Notes: generated by a model from the letters alone, not told the origin. A DNA stretch of 64,000 nt from Panonychus citri (GCF_014898815.1 NW_026515468.1:1302001-1366000); one strand, 5' to 3'. Counted from the first letter of the stretch, positions 37,863-52,190 are shown. Numbers and translations: made by a program.

Positions 37863-37937
37863 GATTGAGCACTTTCAATCTATTTCAACTAAGTTGAATC
37901 AATATAACACAAGACAAAAGATTGAGCACTTTCAATC
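37863..37937. repeat. 18-bp direct repeat in the retrotransposon leader
   Basis: GATTGAGCACTTTCAATC occurs at 37863-37880 and 37920-37937. Each copy starts GATTGA and ends TCAATC, so each is also an imperfect inverted repeat. An AACTAAGTT palindrome (37884-37898) lies between them. The position is the untranslated leader between the 5' LTR and gag. Confidence 0.85.
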
Positions 37938-38036
37938 AATTACAAATGATGAATGGGAATCAGCACTAACTTAACTGCGACTTTAAATAAGGAAGACTCA
38001 CTCCTCCCTCACTTAAAATGAGCTACAGATCGATGA

Positions 38037-38049
38037 GGCATCTCCACCA
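38037..38049 (-). promoter_or_regulatory. Primer binding site, tRNA-Ala type
   Basis: On the plus strand GGCATCTCCACCA precedes the 5' LTR by 2 nt (AA at 38050-38051). This is what the last 13 nt of a tRNA with CCA end look like. It resembles metazoan tRNA-Ala acceptor ends as I recall them; the identity should be treated as an inference. Confidence 0.65.
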
Positions 38050-38051
38050 AA

Positions 38052-38602
38052 TGTTAGATAAAATAATGACCGATTATAATTTTAGCAACACTCGACAACT
38101 TAGTTGTCACAATCTGGCTACAATATTGGCAAAATCCAACATGGAGACAAAAAGGCAAAATAGGCTCTAGACACGACTAAGTTGATTTTCTTGGGGATTA
38201 ATAAATGGACTTTAATCACAGTCTCAAATACGAGTTTGGGTCAATTACAATTAGTCACTAATTAATATAACAATAGTTCAAGACGAGACTTTAAGTTAAT
38301 TGATTCACAATTAGATACAATGTGTGGGGTAGAAACTTAACCTTCTGAGAAGGACAATCTTAATGAGAAGAAGAGAGACAATCCCAATGAGAGATTCACA
38401 AACAATAGATTGACACTAAACTTAGTTTAGGACCTTCAGTTTCTTAATTAAACAATCAATTAGAAGGTATTTATACCATGAAAAGGAAGAGGAAGTGAGA
38501 GGTCAAGAAGGTGAGGAAGGAAACAAGCAACTAAGTTGCAACAACATCAACAGTGATTGTAACTAAATTACAAGTAAAGGGTTGTTACAAAATTACACAA
38601 CA
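38052..38602 (-). repeat. 5' LTR
   Basis: 551 bp, matching 31004-31551 with about eight differences, mostly 1-2 nt indels. A minus-strand TATAAATA at 38468-38475 is a good candidate promoter element. One palindrome intact in the left LTR (31507-31523) is broken here by a G to A change. Confidence 0.92.
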
Positions 38603-38606
38603 AAGT
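38603..38606. other. Target-site duplication AAGT (right)
   Basis: Direct copy of the AAGT at 31000-31003. Confidence 0.8.
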
Positions 38607-40128
38607 TTAATTTGATTGTTGTATTAGTTAATTAAAATGATCAACTGCAAGTTTAAATCCATAGGCTTGGTATAAATAAATTAATAACAATGAAGTTTGA
38701 TGGTTAATCATTAATTGTTGTAAAAGTTGTAATTGTATAATAGTCTAAATAGTAATTAATTGCTGATCAGATAACATTGAAAAGTCAACAAGTTGATTGA
38801 TTAGATGAGATTTTTAATAAGGTTAATCAATAGTTTTTGATTGTTATCCAAACAAGACACACACATAGTCTAATCATTATCATGATGATTATCATCAAGT
38901 TAATCATTGATTTCAATTTAACCTTGATCATGATGATGATCAAGCTTCTTCTTCCTCTATCTTCATCATCAACTTGATTATCAACTGAAGCAATTTAATA
39001 ATCAACCAAACCCATTTATTATTAGTGTAATAGTTAAAATAACACAGAAAATGAGTAAAAATTATGATTATTAAGGAGGAGATTAGTTGTCAAATTGATC
39101 AACCCGGAACTTAAACTGGTTTGGTTGATTGTTTCAATCAACAATTAGATTGATTATCAATTCAATTGTCTTCATCTATTCAAGTTTAACTGTTAATTGA
39201 ATTAATTGCTTATCAATTTTAGCTACTTGATGAAATTTTCCTAATTATATTCAAAGTTTTGACTTTTTTTCCTCTTCTTCTAATTAAACATGTAAATATA
39301 TTCAACTCATCATCAACATTGTTGATTAGTTGAAATGATAAATTATTTGATATCTTTTTCTGTCAGCTAATTAACATCATCACCATTATAATAATCATCC
39401 AATTAAGCATCTTCATCAACAATAACAATAAACCGCATCTTCATCATCAAATTACCAAATGTTTGACTAACCAAAGTATTGGATTACATTGGTCAAGGGT
39501 CTAAAGACATGACTCATTATAATAATAACCATTGACCAGTTAACCTTGACCTCAACATGTTAGAGAGAAAACAACAACAAGAATGACACCGAAGGAAGAT
39601 AATGATGATGAAAAGATTATCATCAGAGAACAGGTAGAAAAAGAAGAAAGTTTGAAGAAGTTTTTTTCTCTTTTTTTTTCGTTGAGATATTTTCTTTTTC
39701 CATCTCTTGACCATCTCCATCCTCATCTCTATTTTCAATCTCCCGTTGTGATGAATGTCACGTGATGAGTAACTTGAGTGACCTTTGATGATGCAGATGA
39801 AGATGATCAATTGGGATGAAGTGATGATGAGTATAAGTTGTTATGTTATGTTGTCAACGATTATTAAGTTGACAGTTAATGTTATTTGATTATCGTTTCA
39901 TGTTTTATGTCATCATCAAGTCGTCAGTTTATTAGTAATAAGATGATGAAGATGAAAATGATGAGGATGATAAGAGTTACACTGATAACGAGTAAATTAG
40001 GCAAAAATTAAATGTCAAATCTTAAGCGGATTAAAATTGATTTTTTCCAATTTAAAAGAGAGAAAAATTTCATCTTCATCAGTAAAAATGTTATTATCTC
40101 GATGACAGGTAACCCTCTTCATCCATAA

Positions 40129-40163
40129 TCATCCTCATCCTCATCCTCATCCTCATCCTCATC
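40129..40163. repeat. (CATCCT)n hexanucleotide repeat
   Basis: Nearly six tandem copies of a TCATCC-type hexamer. Confidence 0.92.
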
Positions 40164-43100
40164 TTTACCTTGTTTTCTCACAAATCATCTTGTCCTAATC
40201 ATTTAATCAACTACAATTAACAACTAATCAGTCTAATTATTTTCTAATTTACTTGCAAATTTTTCATATTTGTCATTTCCCATCGGATCCAATTACGTGA
40301 TATTATCATTAGGCCTTAAATTAATCAAATCAGCTGATCATCTTGATACGATTTATTATTGACTGAAATTTAAATCAAATACGAAGCTAAATTGTTTTGA
40401 TTAATCTTCATCGTAACCAATTAACAAAAGCTTATAAACACACACAAACACGAATTGATTTAGTTTTCAGCTTTTCCAAACAATTAACTCAAATATATTT
40501 TAATATATTTACAATTTAGGTCACATCGATAATCATCACTGATAATCAATCTCTATTTAATTGTTGATTGTTGTGTACTGATTTTCTTGTTAATGTTTCA
40601 AGTTTTGTTTAATGGTTAACATGAAATAATAAAAAGTCAACATTAAATCAACTAAATCAGTTGAGAAATCATAAATTACATTGTTAATTAACATTCATTG
40701 AAAACGATAATAACTCACAAGTAATAATCGTGATTAAGACTCATCACCATCTTAATCATCATCACCTTTTAATCATTACAATCAACTGAATTACCCTTTA
40801 ATATGAGAGGAAATAATTTAATTTCAATTATCATGATAAGTGATTAACTTTGATTGTTTTCAATTATCGAAACTTTTTCAAAAGAAAAAAAAGTTTTCTT
40901 TACCATTCTAATCAATTTAATCTCTTGCTGAGTTGATTTTTTTTTTGAATGTTCTCTGGGCGGGAAACTGTTGATTCTTCACAATTAATAGTTAAATGAT
41001 CATCAAGATTGAATTTCAATTAATTAGATTGAACTTTTTTCTCCCAGTTAAACTCAACCCACCCTGAATGTTTCAACACAATCGTAATCAACAATTTAAT
41101 TTGCTGTTTACTATTAATCATCAACAATCAAACCTGATTCAAAGTCAAACTGAATTTCTGATAATAAAGTTTTAATTGTAATCATTATCATTATTAGATC
41201 AACAAGTAAACCTAATTTACAGGTAGAGGGATCAACGATTACCCTGTAATCTTAATTGTTAATCGTTGCCTTTTGATTGTTGTTTTTTTTTCTCAAAAAG
41301 ATTTCAATTAAACTGAAAAGGTAAATTAAGTTCTGGGCTGAGATTGGACTTAATTTATGTCCTCATAAATTAGGTGAACCTTTCACCAAACCTCAACCTC
41401 AGAGAGACAATTAACATTTAATCTTAATCCTAAATCTTCACCTTTGTTATTATTACTTATATTTTCTTGCATCTTTATGAGTTTTTTTTACCTGTTCAAC
41501 TTACCTGTTGTTCAGCATTTGGAAACCTATCCATTCATTAACTGGATTTAGTATCATTCAGATTTTATTGTTATTACAATTTCTTGGTATTTTTTTCTTG
41601 ACTTAATCATTATCACTATTATAATATCTGTATAGTGATTAACGGATAAGCTGAAATAAGTGTGAATTATAGATTAAGGATAAGATAAGATTGATTTAGT
41701 TAATTAACTACAGGATTTATTGTTTTCTTTTTACTTGATTATGTTAACTTTAAATGTGTTGATCAAGTTGATTATGATGATTAGGATTAGTTTGATGCCG
41801 GTGATCAAATCTCACAAGGTAAAAATTAATGTTAACTATTGAGCCTTTTAATTTATTGGGCATAACCCGGATCTTGATTATGATGATGATGTTGTGATGT
41901 AGTAATAAAATTGACAAGGTAAGACGTGACCATGATGATGAGAGTGATGAGGATGATCAAGTTGATTAGGATGATGATTTGGATGATGAAAGATGAAAAC
42001 GACAAAAATCTTCTTATTCAAGAAAAGTATCAACATTATCTTCATCTTTCTCTCTCTCTCTCATTGTTAAACTAATTTAACCTCATTAGCACTTGGAGTT
42101 GATGCCAAGGATATAATGAGATTACCTATAGAATTATCATCTCTCTTTCTATTACCTTAATCATCTTTGGATCATCTTTTTATCATCATCTTCATCTGAG
42201 ACAATTTTTCACTCGAAAACAATCAAAACATCATCATCTTCATCTTCTTATTTTTCTTAAATCATTGCTCTTCTTTCTCTCTCTCTCTCTCTTTATCATC
42301 CATATTATCCATCCCCTTCTTCCACCTCCTCCTCCTCCTCTTCTTACCTTTTATCTTCATCCCCCAATCTCTTTTACTTTTCTCCATCATCCTCATCCTC
42401 ATCTTTATCATCTTCTCTTCATCTTTCTCTTTACTTTCATCTGTAGTTTTCTTTATGGTTTCATAAAGTTTACTCACTCGGTGTTGATCTTACCTGTTGA
42501 TAAAGTTACTCCAATGAATACAAACATGATTAACAACAATCTTCATCATTTATTAATGATAATTAACTTTAACTGAAGGCGGATTCAATCATCCAATTGG
42601 GCTCATCCTTTTTCACCTTTTTCTTCATCATCTTCTTACATTCTTACTACTTACTCCTTACAATTCATGATTAATTGGCTTGAGATTTTTGAAAAACAAC
42701 AGAAAAGGTAAAAAACTAACGTCTTAACATGAAAAGGAAGCTGATTAAGCCTGAATATCATGATAATTAACCTGAACGATGCTTATGAATAAATTACTAT
42801 TATATTCATACCTTGAAACAATGAACCTCACACAAGTTTAATCTCAATTTATTTTAATTGTGATAAAATTAAGATTAATTTAGCTTAAAGCTAAACAATC
42901 AAAGTCCATCAAATCAAAGGAAATTAAATGAAACTTATTAACCTCTTCATTAGCTCATCTTAATCATACAAACTAATCACAAGTAGAAATTAGAAAGTAA
43001 AAGTTATCGATAATTAATTAAAGCAAAAAAGTTGATACAATTAACAGTAACCAAAAAAAATGAGAAACAATTATCAGTCATTTAACTAATAACATCCTTA

Positions 43101-46100
43101 GATTTGATTGAATCCCTAACAATTTAACCTTTAGAATCCTGGATAAGTAAAGCTCTTGATTGTTACGATTAACTAATCATTAAATTGGCCAATTTGATAA
43201 CAGTTAGTTAATGATGTTAATTTAGTTATTTAACTAAATAGGTGTGGAAAGGTGTGTTAACCTGAGCATCACAGTTAATTATGGTCAATCAAATGTTTCA
43301 TTTTTCTTATCATGTTCATTGCCAATTACATGATTAACTAATTGATCTTCATAATCACAATCATTATCATCAGTTGATTATTATTCATATTCCCAATTAA
43401 ATTATGGTTTACAATCAAAGGTATTATATGTAATCATCATTATCCTAATACTAATGTTAACTAAATCCAGTTAATCGTGATTGTTGCCTTGATTTGATTG
43501 TAATCATTTCTTATTAGCATGAGGTATCATTAATTTAGTTAAACAATGAATTAAGCAAATTATTCAAATCAATGAATTTCAATTGAGAAATTAAATTTAT
43601 TAGACAATCATCATATTCATAATCAAACCCAGAGTTAATTGTGATTAACATAATCATGATATTAATCAACCACTTTAGCAATCATCAGCTTCCAATAAAG
43701 TTATTTAAATTATTAATCATAATCGTCCATGTTTATCCTTAATTACTAGTTAATTGTATTAGTTAAAAAAAAAAGTTTCTCCATAATTGTAAACAATATC
43801 AACTCATTCACTTTTGATTATATTCAATCATAAGGTAATTTAAAAGCTCATTCATGATTTAAATTGTTGATAATCAAATCTAAATGACTTAATAATGATA
43901 ACCGGGCAAACTAATTACAATAATAATAACAATATGATTTAATTGTTGGCAACAAAACAAAATCAAAATAATAATTGGAGGGAAAAAGTTACTCTAATCA
44001 ATTGGGAATTTGGTCTTATATTAAATTACATATTATAACCTTTGGGCTTGTTAGTTAACTAACAACAATCTAATTTAAGTTAACTGCTCCTAAATTATCA
44101 AGACAATCCCAGAAAATTTAGTTAATCACAATAACGAGGATGATCAACAAGAGAAACTAAATTTAGTAAGAAAAAGTAATTAATCAAATTATATCTATTC
44201 CTATTTTCTTATGGACTCTTTTAGATTGTTTCAATTGTTATTAACTAATTTTTTCCTCATCATTATGATGATTAAGATGAGGATGATTAGTGAGACCTAC
44301 ACTTAAATTGTTTCTACCTGTTAAGGTGATAATTACGTTAATCAAAAGAGTAACCTAGTAAGTTAATCAAGATAATGATACTAATTGTTAAAAGGTCATT
44401 TATTTTGTGGTTTCAATAATCAAATCAAATGCATTAATTGTCATCTTGACCATTGGACTTTAATGACAATCAGCTGATCGATATGTTAAATATCAAGACT
44501 TGTCACCTGACGAGTTAATTGTTCACATTGATTACAATGTTGGCACAATTTGAAGGCAATTAATTGTGAACAATTAACTAGACCAATTTGATTTGATTGC
44601 AGTGAAGTTAAATGTCAAAATTTACGAAATGAATTAGTTTAATTAACTAAAAGTAAAAACAAGAAACACAAGTTAACAAATGAAAATTAAATTTTACCTG
44701 AAAATTAACTGATGATGATCAGTTTTAAATCTCATCGGATTAGAGGTAATCAATCAACAATGTTGTTATTATAAGTTATTAATATTATATCACAATCAAG
44801 TTTAACTTATTATAACCTCTCACCCAAGTGCTAGATAACCTTAATTACAAGGTATCATTATCAATCCATATGATTAGTTACAATCTATTTTACCAATTAA
44901 ACTTTTTTTTCCACTAAATTAATTCTCGTTGATTGTTGTTCAAATTGTTAATTTAAAAATCTAAACTCACAACAAACGAGTTGATTAACAGGAGTAAACA
45001 ACGAGCACCTTTAAAAACGTTCAACTTGATAATGGATTGCTTTTGATTCCTATTTAACTGTTATTGATGAGATTATTATTATCATTATATTGTTGAGAAA
45101 TCAATTGCAATCAATTGCAGAAAAGTTAATCAAAAGTTAGTTAGTTAATAATAAAAATTAATCCTTGCATCACGTTCATTATTATATATTAAATCAATTG
45201 GATTGTAATCTATCCAGATAATTATAATATCGTAAACACCAAATTGCTGAGATAATTAATATATTACTTTTTAATCAGAATGACATTTAGCTTGGATCAT
45301 TATTTAACTTGTTTTCTTGTTGTTTCTTGTTGTTACTTAAATGGATTCAGATTAATGGATGATTAAGTTAATCTTAGCATTAAAATCAACAATCAGTATA
45401 ATTAAATCAAAACATGATTACCAAAGTAATGGTTGTACTTAATGAAAAGGATCAAAGTTAATCAATGGATTGGACAAGTAAATTGTGATTATCCATTTAG
45501 ATTGAATTTTTTATACTTTTAATTGTTTGATTGGAGATTGATTTTGATGATATAAATTGATCCATGAATATTCAATAAGCATGATAATCTGCCCCTGGAA
45601 TTGGATAAACCCTTAAGGGGATTTGTCAGGTTGGAAAACAAAAGGCTAAGAGTCTAAATGAATGTGAATTAATCATTCCAAGTTAGTTAGTAATTAAAAG
45701 TAAACACTGATTAGTTGAAAATGAAGCCATCAATTGACAGGTAAAGTTTTCACGGTTAAACAATCAATTAAAATGAGAACCTTTTTATCAATTTGTCTGA
45801 ACGTTTTCAGGGTAAACTCATCTTCATTTTTTCTGGATGAAGATGAAGAGCTGGAGAAAAGCATCTTAATAGTGTCAGGGAGAGATGAATGCGAAAGAGA
45901 AAGAGACACAAAGATGATGAGTTATCATCGTTATCATCAGAATATGATGAAAACAAGACTGATGATGATGATCAGTCATCAGAAATCATCAAACAAACAA
46001 AGAAATCAAAAAGTAAACAAAAAAACGTGGTAACATTTTCATCTTGATGGTATTAAAATGTTCAGATATGTTGAGTTGTTGCTTTAAGCATTATTTTGAT

Positions 46101-49100
46101 AGATAATATTGAAAATAAATTAACCGCAATAACAATTAACTAATCATTAATGTGTTAAGACATTTGATTTAAAGGTAAACAAATACGATCATTGATACAT
46201 CATCAGGATTGTATTGATTAACTTTGCTACCTAAGTTGATTCCTTTTGATTGTAATTCGAGGATTATTATCAATCTAATTGTTTATTTGTGATTTTTTTG
46301 TTTGCTTTTTCTATTGATTGAAATCTAATTTAATTGTTGTGTCTCAATCTTAATCATTACTGTTATTATTGGTTGGGAATTTTATTCCTCAGGCGTAATA
46401 ATCATTAGATTAGATTTTGATTGTTAATTACTATCTCAATCTAATTGCAAATTAGATTGAGTTAAACTTAGAATGAGAAAAAAGCTATCTAACTAATTGA
46501 TTAGTTTAACTAATCAAAATTCTGATAATATTAATCACAATTAAACATTAAAAGGTAGGATGATTAAAAATGGATTCAGGTAATCGGAAGTTCAATTATA
46601 ATTTAGTAATCAACTGATAATATTAATAAATTGTTGCCTCTTAATTTTCATTGTTAATTGTGATAATAATATTAACTAATCAAAACCAATCCTAAAACTT
46701 AGATGAAGATGTAAAATGAATGATTAAAGCACAGTTTTCATTCAAATTAATCACAATTAACTAACTGAAAAAAGACTAAATTGTTTGAAATTAAAGCTCA
46801 GTCAAAATGAATTATAATTCAGTTGATTTAGTTTTTTTTTTACTTTGAGTAAACAATTAAAAAACATTTTCTGATTAAATTACAACAATGAAATTAAAGG
46901 TAAAGTTTAATTAACGAAAAGCAACAACAATTAACTTTAATTATTGAACTAAATTAACTTTTTTTTTCAACTTGAATATTGTAATTACTTTAACCCTGAG
47001 TGATACCAATCAGGATAATAACAATTAAAGTAATAATCACAGATGAAGGTAATTTCTTGATTTAATTATGTTGATTAGATGCTAAATTATTAGCCGTAAT
47101 CATAAATTGTTGTCAATAAAATTGAATGTTAAATTTGTAACTGATTAGTTAATTGTGAATCTAGTTGATTGGCTAATGATGATCGTAATTGTTTGCCCTC
47201 GGGCGTTTATCGTGCTGTGGTTTTTATCACTTTCAACAATCTTACAATTTAAATGAGCAAATCATTTTTATTAATCATGGTTAAGGTAAAGGTTTGGCTA
47301 AATATACAACAATTAACTGGTAAGTTATTAGTTTCTTAATTGTTTATCAAACAATTTATCTAATGATTAGAACTTTTTTTCTTCGTCTCCAACCTCGAAC
47401 TGGATTAATTTTCTATTAATAATCATTACGATTTTCGATTGAAATTATTGTTCGGTGTTCGTTGATTGTTGATGAAAATTGGTGATGATTAAATCAGAGT
47501 AATTAGTACCGGTCGTTGTGTGATTAATTGTTATTAATGAGAAAACAGTTAATCACGAAATTAGTAATGTTGATCTCGATCAGATTATCGGTAAGGAATT
47601 AGATGTTTGAAAAGTTTTAATCCTCCAAATGATAATAATCTTATCCTCTAATTGTAACTCATAAGTTACAATGATAATATTTAATTACAACAATCAACAA
47701 ATCATTGTAACTATCGCGTGATTAAGTTACATTATCAAGTTGATTTAATTGTTTGTTTGTTTCGTTACAGGACTAGCCTATTGTTTTTAAATTGTTGGTG
47801 ATACAAAACAACAATCAATTCCAAACGCCTTAGCAATTAAAGTTACTTATCAACTAAAGTCAACAATTAACTTAATATTAATCAAGATCACTATGAACTT
47901 TAATACAATGTAATAAGCTTTAATTGTTATCAAACAATCAAGAAGTTTCCAAGTGAAATAATCAACTGGATTAACATGAAAAACTTTTCATTGTTTTGTA
48001 TCAAATTAATTTTCAATTAAAAAAAAAAGGAAAGTGATTAAAACTTTAAAAGATTAATCAAATTACTAATCAGATGATTAAGATTATTTCAAATCGATTG
48101 GAAAATTGAATTAGTTAATTGATTTGTTTTAATTAGTTCAAGGAAAAAACTAATTGATCGTATTTACTTTTTCTTAATCAAATTGTTGATTAACTTAAAC
48201 GCGGCAATTAAATTAACCATAATAATATTACCAATCAATGAATAACGATTAACTTTTATCTAATCATCGAGAGAATTAAATTAACATAATTATTATTGAT
48301 TAAAGGATTAATTTAATTGGAAACAGTTTTTGATTAGAACTTTTTTTTTAAATTTTCGATTCTTCCAATTTATTAATTATAATCAATTTTTCTCAATGAT
48401 AATTTGCTCACTGATTTAATTATCAACCATTAATATTGAAATGATTTATTTTAATTCTGCCAATAGTGATTAACTTTTTTCTTATTGTGGTTATCATCAA
48501 GATGATTATCATGATTAACTCAATCAAAGCAATTTAATGATAATCATGAATGATGAAAATTTGTTCACAATCAATTGAGATGATTAGTTGCTATTGATTG
48601 TTGTTAAATTGATTGGCTGATTAGTTAATTTTAATGTGGGTGTTGAGAAGACAAGAAAACAAAATGTGATTAAAGTTAATAAATAAACTAGTTAATCAAC
48701 GTTTAATTGTTGACCAATCAACTAACAATTTACCTTATTAAGTTCACTCGATTACATGGTTAATTATTGAAATGATTTAATATAAGAGAGAAATTAAATC
48801 CCAATCAGTCAAACAATCAATTTTAATTCAGTTAACATTGAGCTGATTTGTATACTAATCAATGATAATTTCATTGATTATCAACTAATACACAAGAAAA
48901 AGATGAATGAATTAAAAACGATTATTATTTGGCCTCATTTGATTTGATTTGATTTGATCAAATCTAATGATTGATAAATTATCTGTAGGAAGATGATTCT
49001 GATGATCAACTATTGATAATGATCATCAAAAAAAGTTAAATTAATAATCATGATGATAATGAACAAATCAAATCATCTAATTGAATGGACATACCTTATA

Positions 49101-51999
49101 ATTGAGTTAAATTGTTACCTTATTATGAAAATTAAAAGCCTAAACTAAAATCAAAGGAAAAAAAATCAAATCAAATTGAGCGTCAATCAAATTAACTCAA
49201 CAGGGACTCTCTCAATCAAATTAACTGACAATTATGACATCCGATTGTAACTATTAGCCTGAGGGTAAATTGATTATCATCATTATAATTATCATTATCT
49301 ATTACAAAATTAACTTCCCTAATTAACTTGATTGTAATGTTAATCATCGTCTTATAATATGATTGTTGTTAAATTGAATCAATGAAAATTAATGTACAAA
49401 CCTTGAAAACATTATCATGATTGAATTGGGTGAGGCAAGGTTATTGTTAATTATTATCATTTAATTGTTCATTTTAATTGTTTTCATTAATTTCAACAAT
49501 CTACTGATAGTAAACACTTTAATCAAGTTAACCTTAATTATGAATGAAGTGAAAAATGTGTGAGAGTAAATCGATAAGTTTAAAAAAGTTAATTGATTAA
49601 AGACAATTAGTGATGAGTGTTGAATGATTAGTCAATAGAGTTACAATTAAATCGTAATTGTTTTTCATTTTTATCTTAAAAAAAAGTTAATTACATTTTT
49701 CTTACGAGAATTACAATAAATTATAATACTAAGGTACCTTCAATTTTAGCTTAATTGTTCTTGCAATTTAATTGCTGACCAACCACAGAGTTGTTACAAT
49801 TAATTAATTCGTTGATTGTTTATTATTTTGAGAGTAGAAAACTTTTTTTGAATATTATTCTTACTAAAAGTAATTATCTCCATGTCCAGTTAATGTCCAT
49901 GAGAAAATTAATCAAGACGATCTGCCGAAAAACTTGAGATGATTAACTGATTGTTGTTCACCTTAATTGTCCTCAAGGTGATGAAAACCATTAAGACGAT
50001 TTAGTTTTGATTGTTTTTGGTTCCGTTTTGTTAAAATCATCAACTATTTGATTGTTATTCTTGAAACTATCATCAAAATGATGAAAACTATTTTTTGTCG
50101 TAATTTTTATTGATGTTTACTCACTGAAAGTTATCATTTTGTCAAATTTTGTTGGTTTTAATGATTAAAAGCTAAATGATACAATTATATATCTCGTGAG
50201 CTCATCATCTAAATATAATCACCATAATCATCTTGATCATCATCACCATGATAGACCATTAAGAAGAAAGGAAGATTAAGACGAGTGGGAGTGAGAGTGT
50301 AATTAAGGTGAGAAAATAATAAGAAAAAAATCATAGAAAAAGCAAAATGAACAAAAAAGGAACCAGATTAAAACACAAAATATCACAATGTGACGATTAT
50401 CATGTTGATAATGATGATGGAGATAAAAGTAAATCAAAAGATTAAATAATAATCTGTTGAAAAGCAATTTAAGCTGAGTGATTAACGTCGCTACCAAAGT
50501 TTAAACATCAACAAAGTTGATCAAATTTCGTTGCGACGAAACATTAAACGTTACTATTTATCCTTACGCTTTTTTGACAAATCTTTCACCATTTTGTCAT
50601 CATTTTTCCATCGTCATCATCATCATCATCATCATTATCTTCATCATAATCACAATTTAACTTAAATATTATAACAAAACAAAGCAAATTGGCAGCAAAA
50701 CAATTGAATGAATTGCTACCTTAAAAAAGACATTAAAGTTAATGTTAGAAAATGATATTTTCACTTATATTTTGTTTCCTTTTTCAAGACAAACAAGATG
50801 AATATGTTATTTGTTAAGATGATAATGATGATGATGATGATTTACCTTTAGTAATATTCACAGGTTCATTTACCTCCCACAGGAAGATCTTTCATCACGA
50901 TCACAGGGAATCCTCTTATATATGAAGATTAGTTATTTTTTCCTATGTTAGGAATAAGAGAAACTATTAACTGGATAAGATTCCCTGCAGTTAATATACT
51001 CAACAATCAACTAACTAACTAGTTAACTAACTCAACATACTGACCACCCTTCATCTTCATCATCAATTTACCTGCTTAAATTGTTATATTTTAATTATAA
51101 TTGTCAAAACCATTTTTTTACCTTTTCCACTGACAATTAACTATTAATATAAATTGTAACCAACGATGTTCAATGTGAACAACTTTATTTTCAATCACAA
51201 TCAAATTAATCAACTTTCCCTGTTACTGATTGTTTGTTTTAACTCTGCCAATCAATGATTGTAATTAACTTTGATACAACAATTAATTAAATTTCTTAGG
51301 GATGAAGATGAAAAAAGTACACAGATTAAATTGTTACCATTAAATGATAAGCTTAACTAATTAATTGTAAGTAATATATTAATCTAAACCAGATAATTGA
51401 TTTCATCTTAATTTACCTTTGATTCAATTTAAAAGATTTACTTTCCACTGTTATTATACTAATTAACTTTGGTAATTAAATAAATGATTTGAAGGTCAAG
51501 GTGAATGATAATCATTGGTAATTATGGCGATGAAAAAGTTTGATTGTTTAAGTTAATTGTTGTTAATTCATTTTGTTGATCTAATGTTTTCCGGATGAAA
51601 TCAAAAGGAAACATTGGAAATCCAATTGGGAGTTTAACCAAGTAAAGATGATGATGAAGAGCTGATGATGATCAGCATGATGATCATCAAGAGAAACGTT
51701 TATCCAGGTAATCAACGAACCTTAAAATGATATATTTCCTGGATGAATGTTTAAATACGAGGAGAAACCTAAAGGTAGAAAACAAGTTGATCTAATTCAT
51801 AATCAGTATTAAGATTATCATTAATTTAAAGTCCTTCTATTCACCTTTGCGACAACTTTGATTATCCCCTTTGGACTGCGACATTTAGCTTGATCCCCTT
51901 GAAAGTTACGACGATGATGATAAGTTTGTAAGAGGATAAGAAATTAGCGGCTTCGCTTCGTTGGTCAATCTAATGCTAATGTAATTGCGATGCCATGAA

Positions 52000-52146
52000 A
52001 ATTATCTTTCACCAACCTCACTCACTCTCCCTTCTCCCTCTCTCAGCACTTACAATTCTCTCTCAATCTAACATCATTATCCATCTTCATCCCTTTCTCT
52101 TCATTGTCAGAGTCTCCATGACCTCTTATTTGGACTTTACTGGGCT

Positions 52147-52190
<44 letters not shown>

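Larger units (their letters stand above)
31004..38602 (-). mobile_element. Ty3/gypsy LTR retrotransposon, full length
   Basis: A 7.6-kb element in minus orientation. It has terminal repeats TGTTAGATAA...ACACAACA on the plus strand (548 and 551 bp), a 4-bp AAGT duplication, a PBS next to the right (5') LTR and a PPT next to the left (3') LTR. Gene order on the minus strand is gag (CCHC knuckle), protease, RT, RNase H, integrase, so integrase follows RT, which defines Ty3/gypsy (Metaviridae) as against copia. A further ORF with RING and TRAF-like fingers lies between pol and the 3' LTR, where some relatives carry env. Gag-protease and the third ORF are broken by frameshifts while the long pol frame is intact. 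The two LTRs differ at about eight sites, mostly 1-2 nt indels, so the insertion looks fairly recent. It sits 4.7 kb downstream of the homeobox gene. Confidence 0.93.

Noticed and set aside
42265..42576. 103-codon frame, and the opposite-strand 71-codon Lys/Met-rich frame.
   Set aside because: Both are products of a strand-biased CT/GA-rich tract.
45734..46033. 99-codon plus-strand frame with an acidic then Met/Lys-rich tail.
   Set aside because: Non-ATG start and codon content explained by GAT/ATC repeats.
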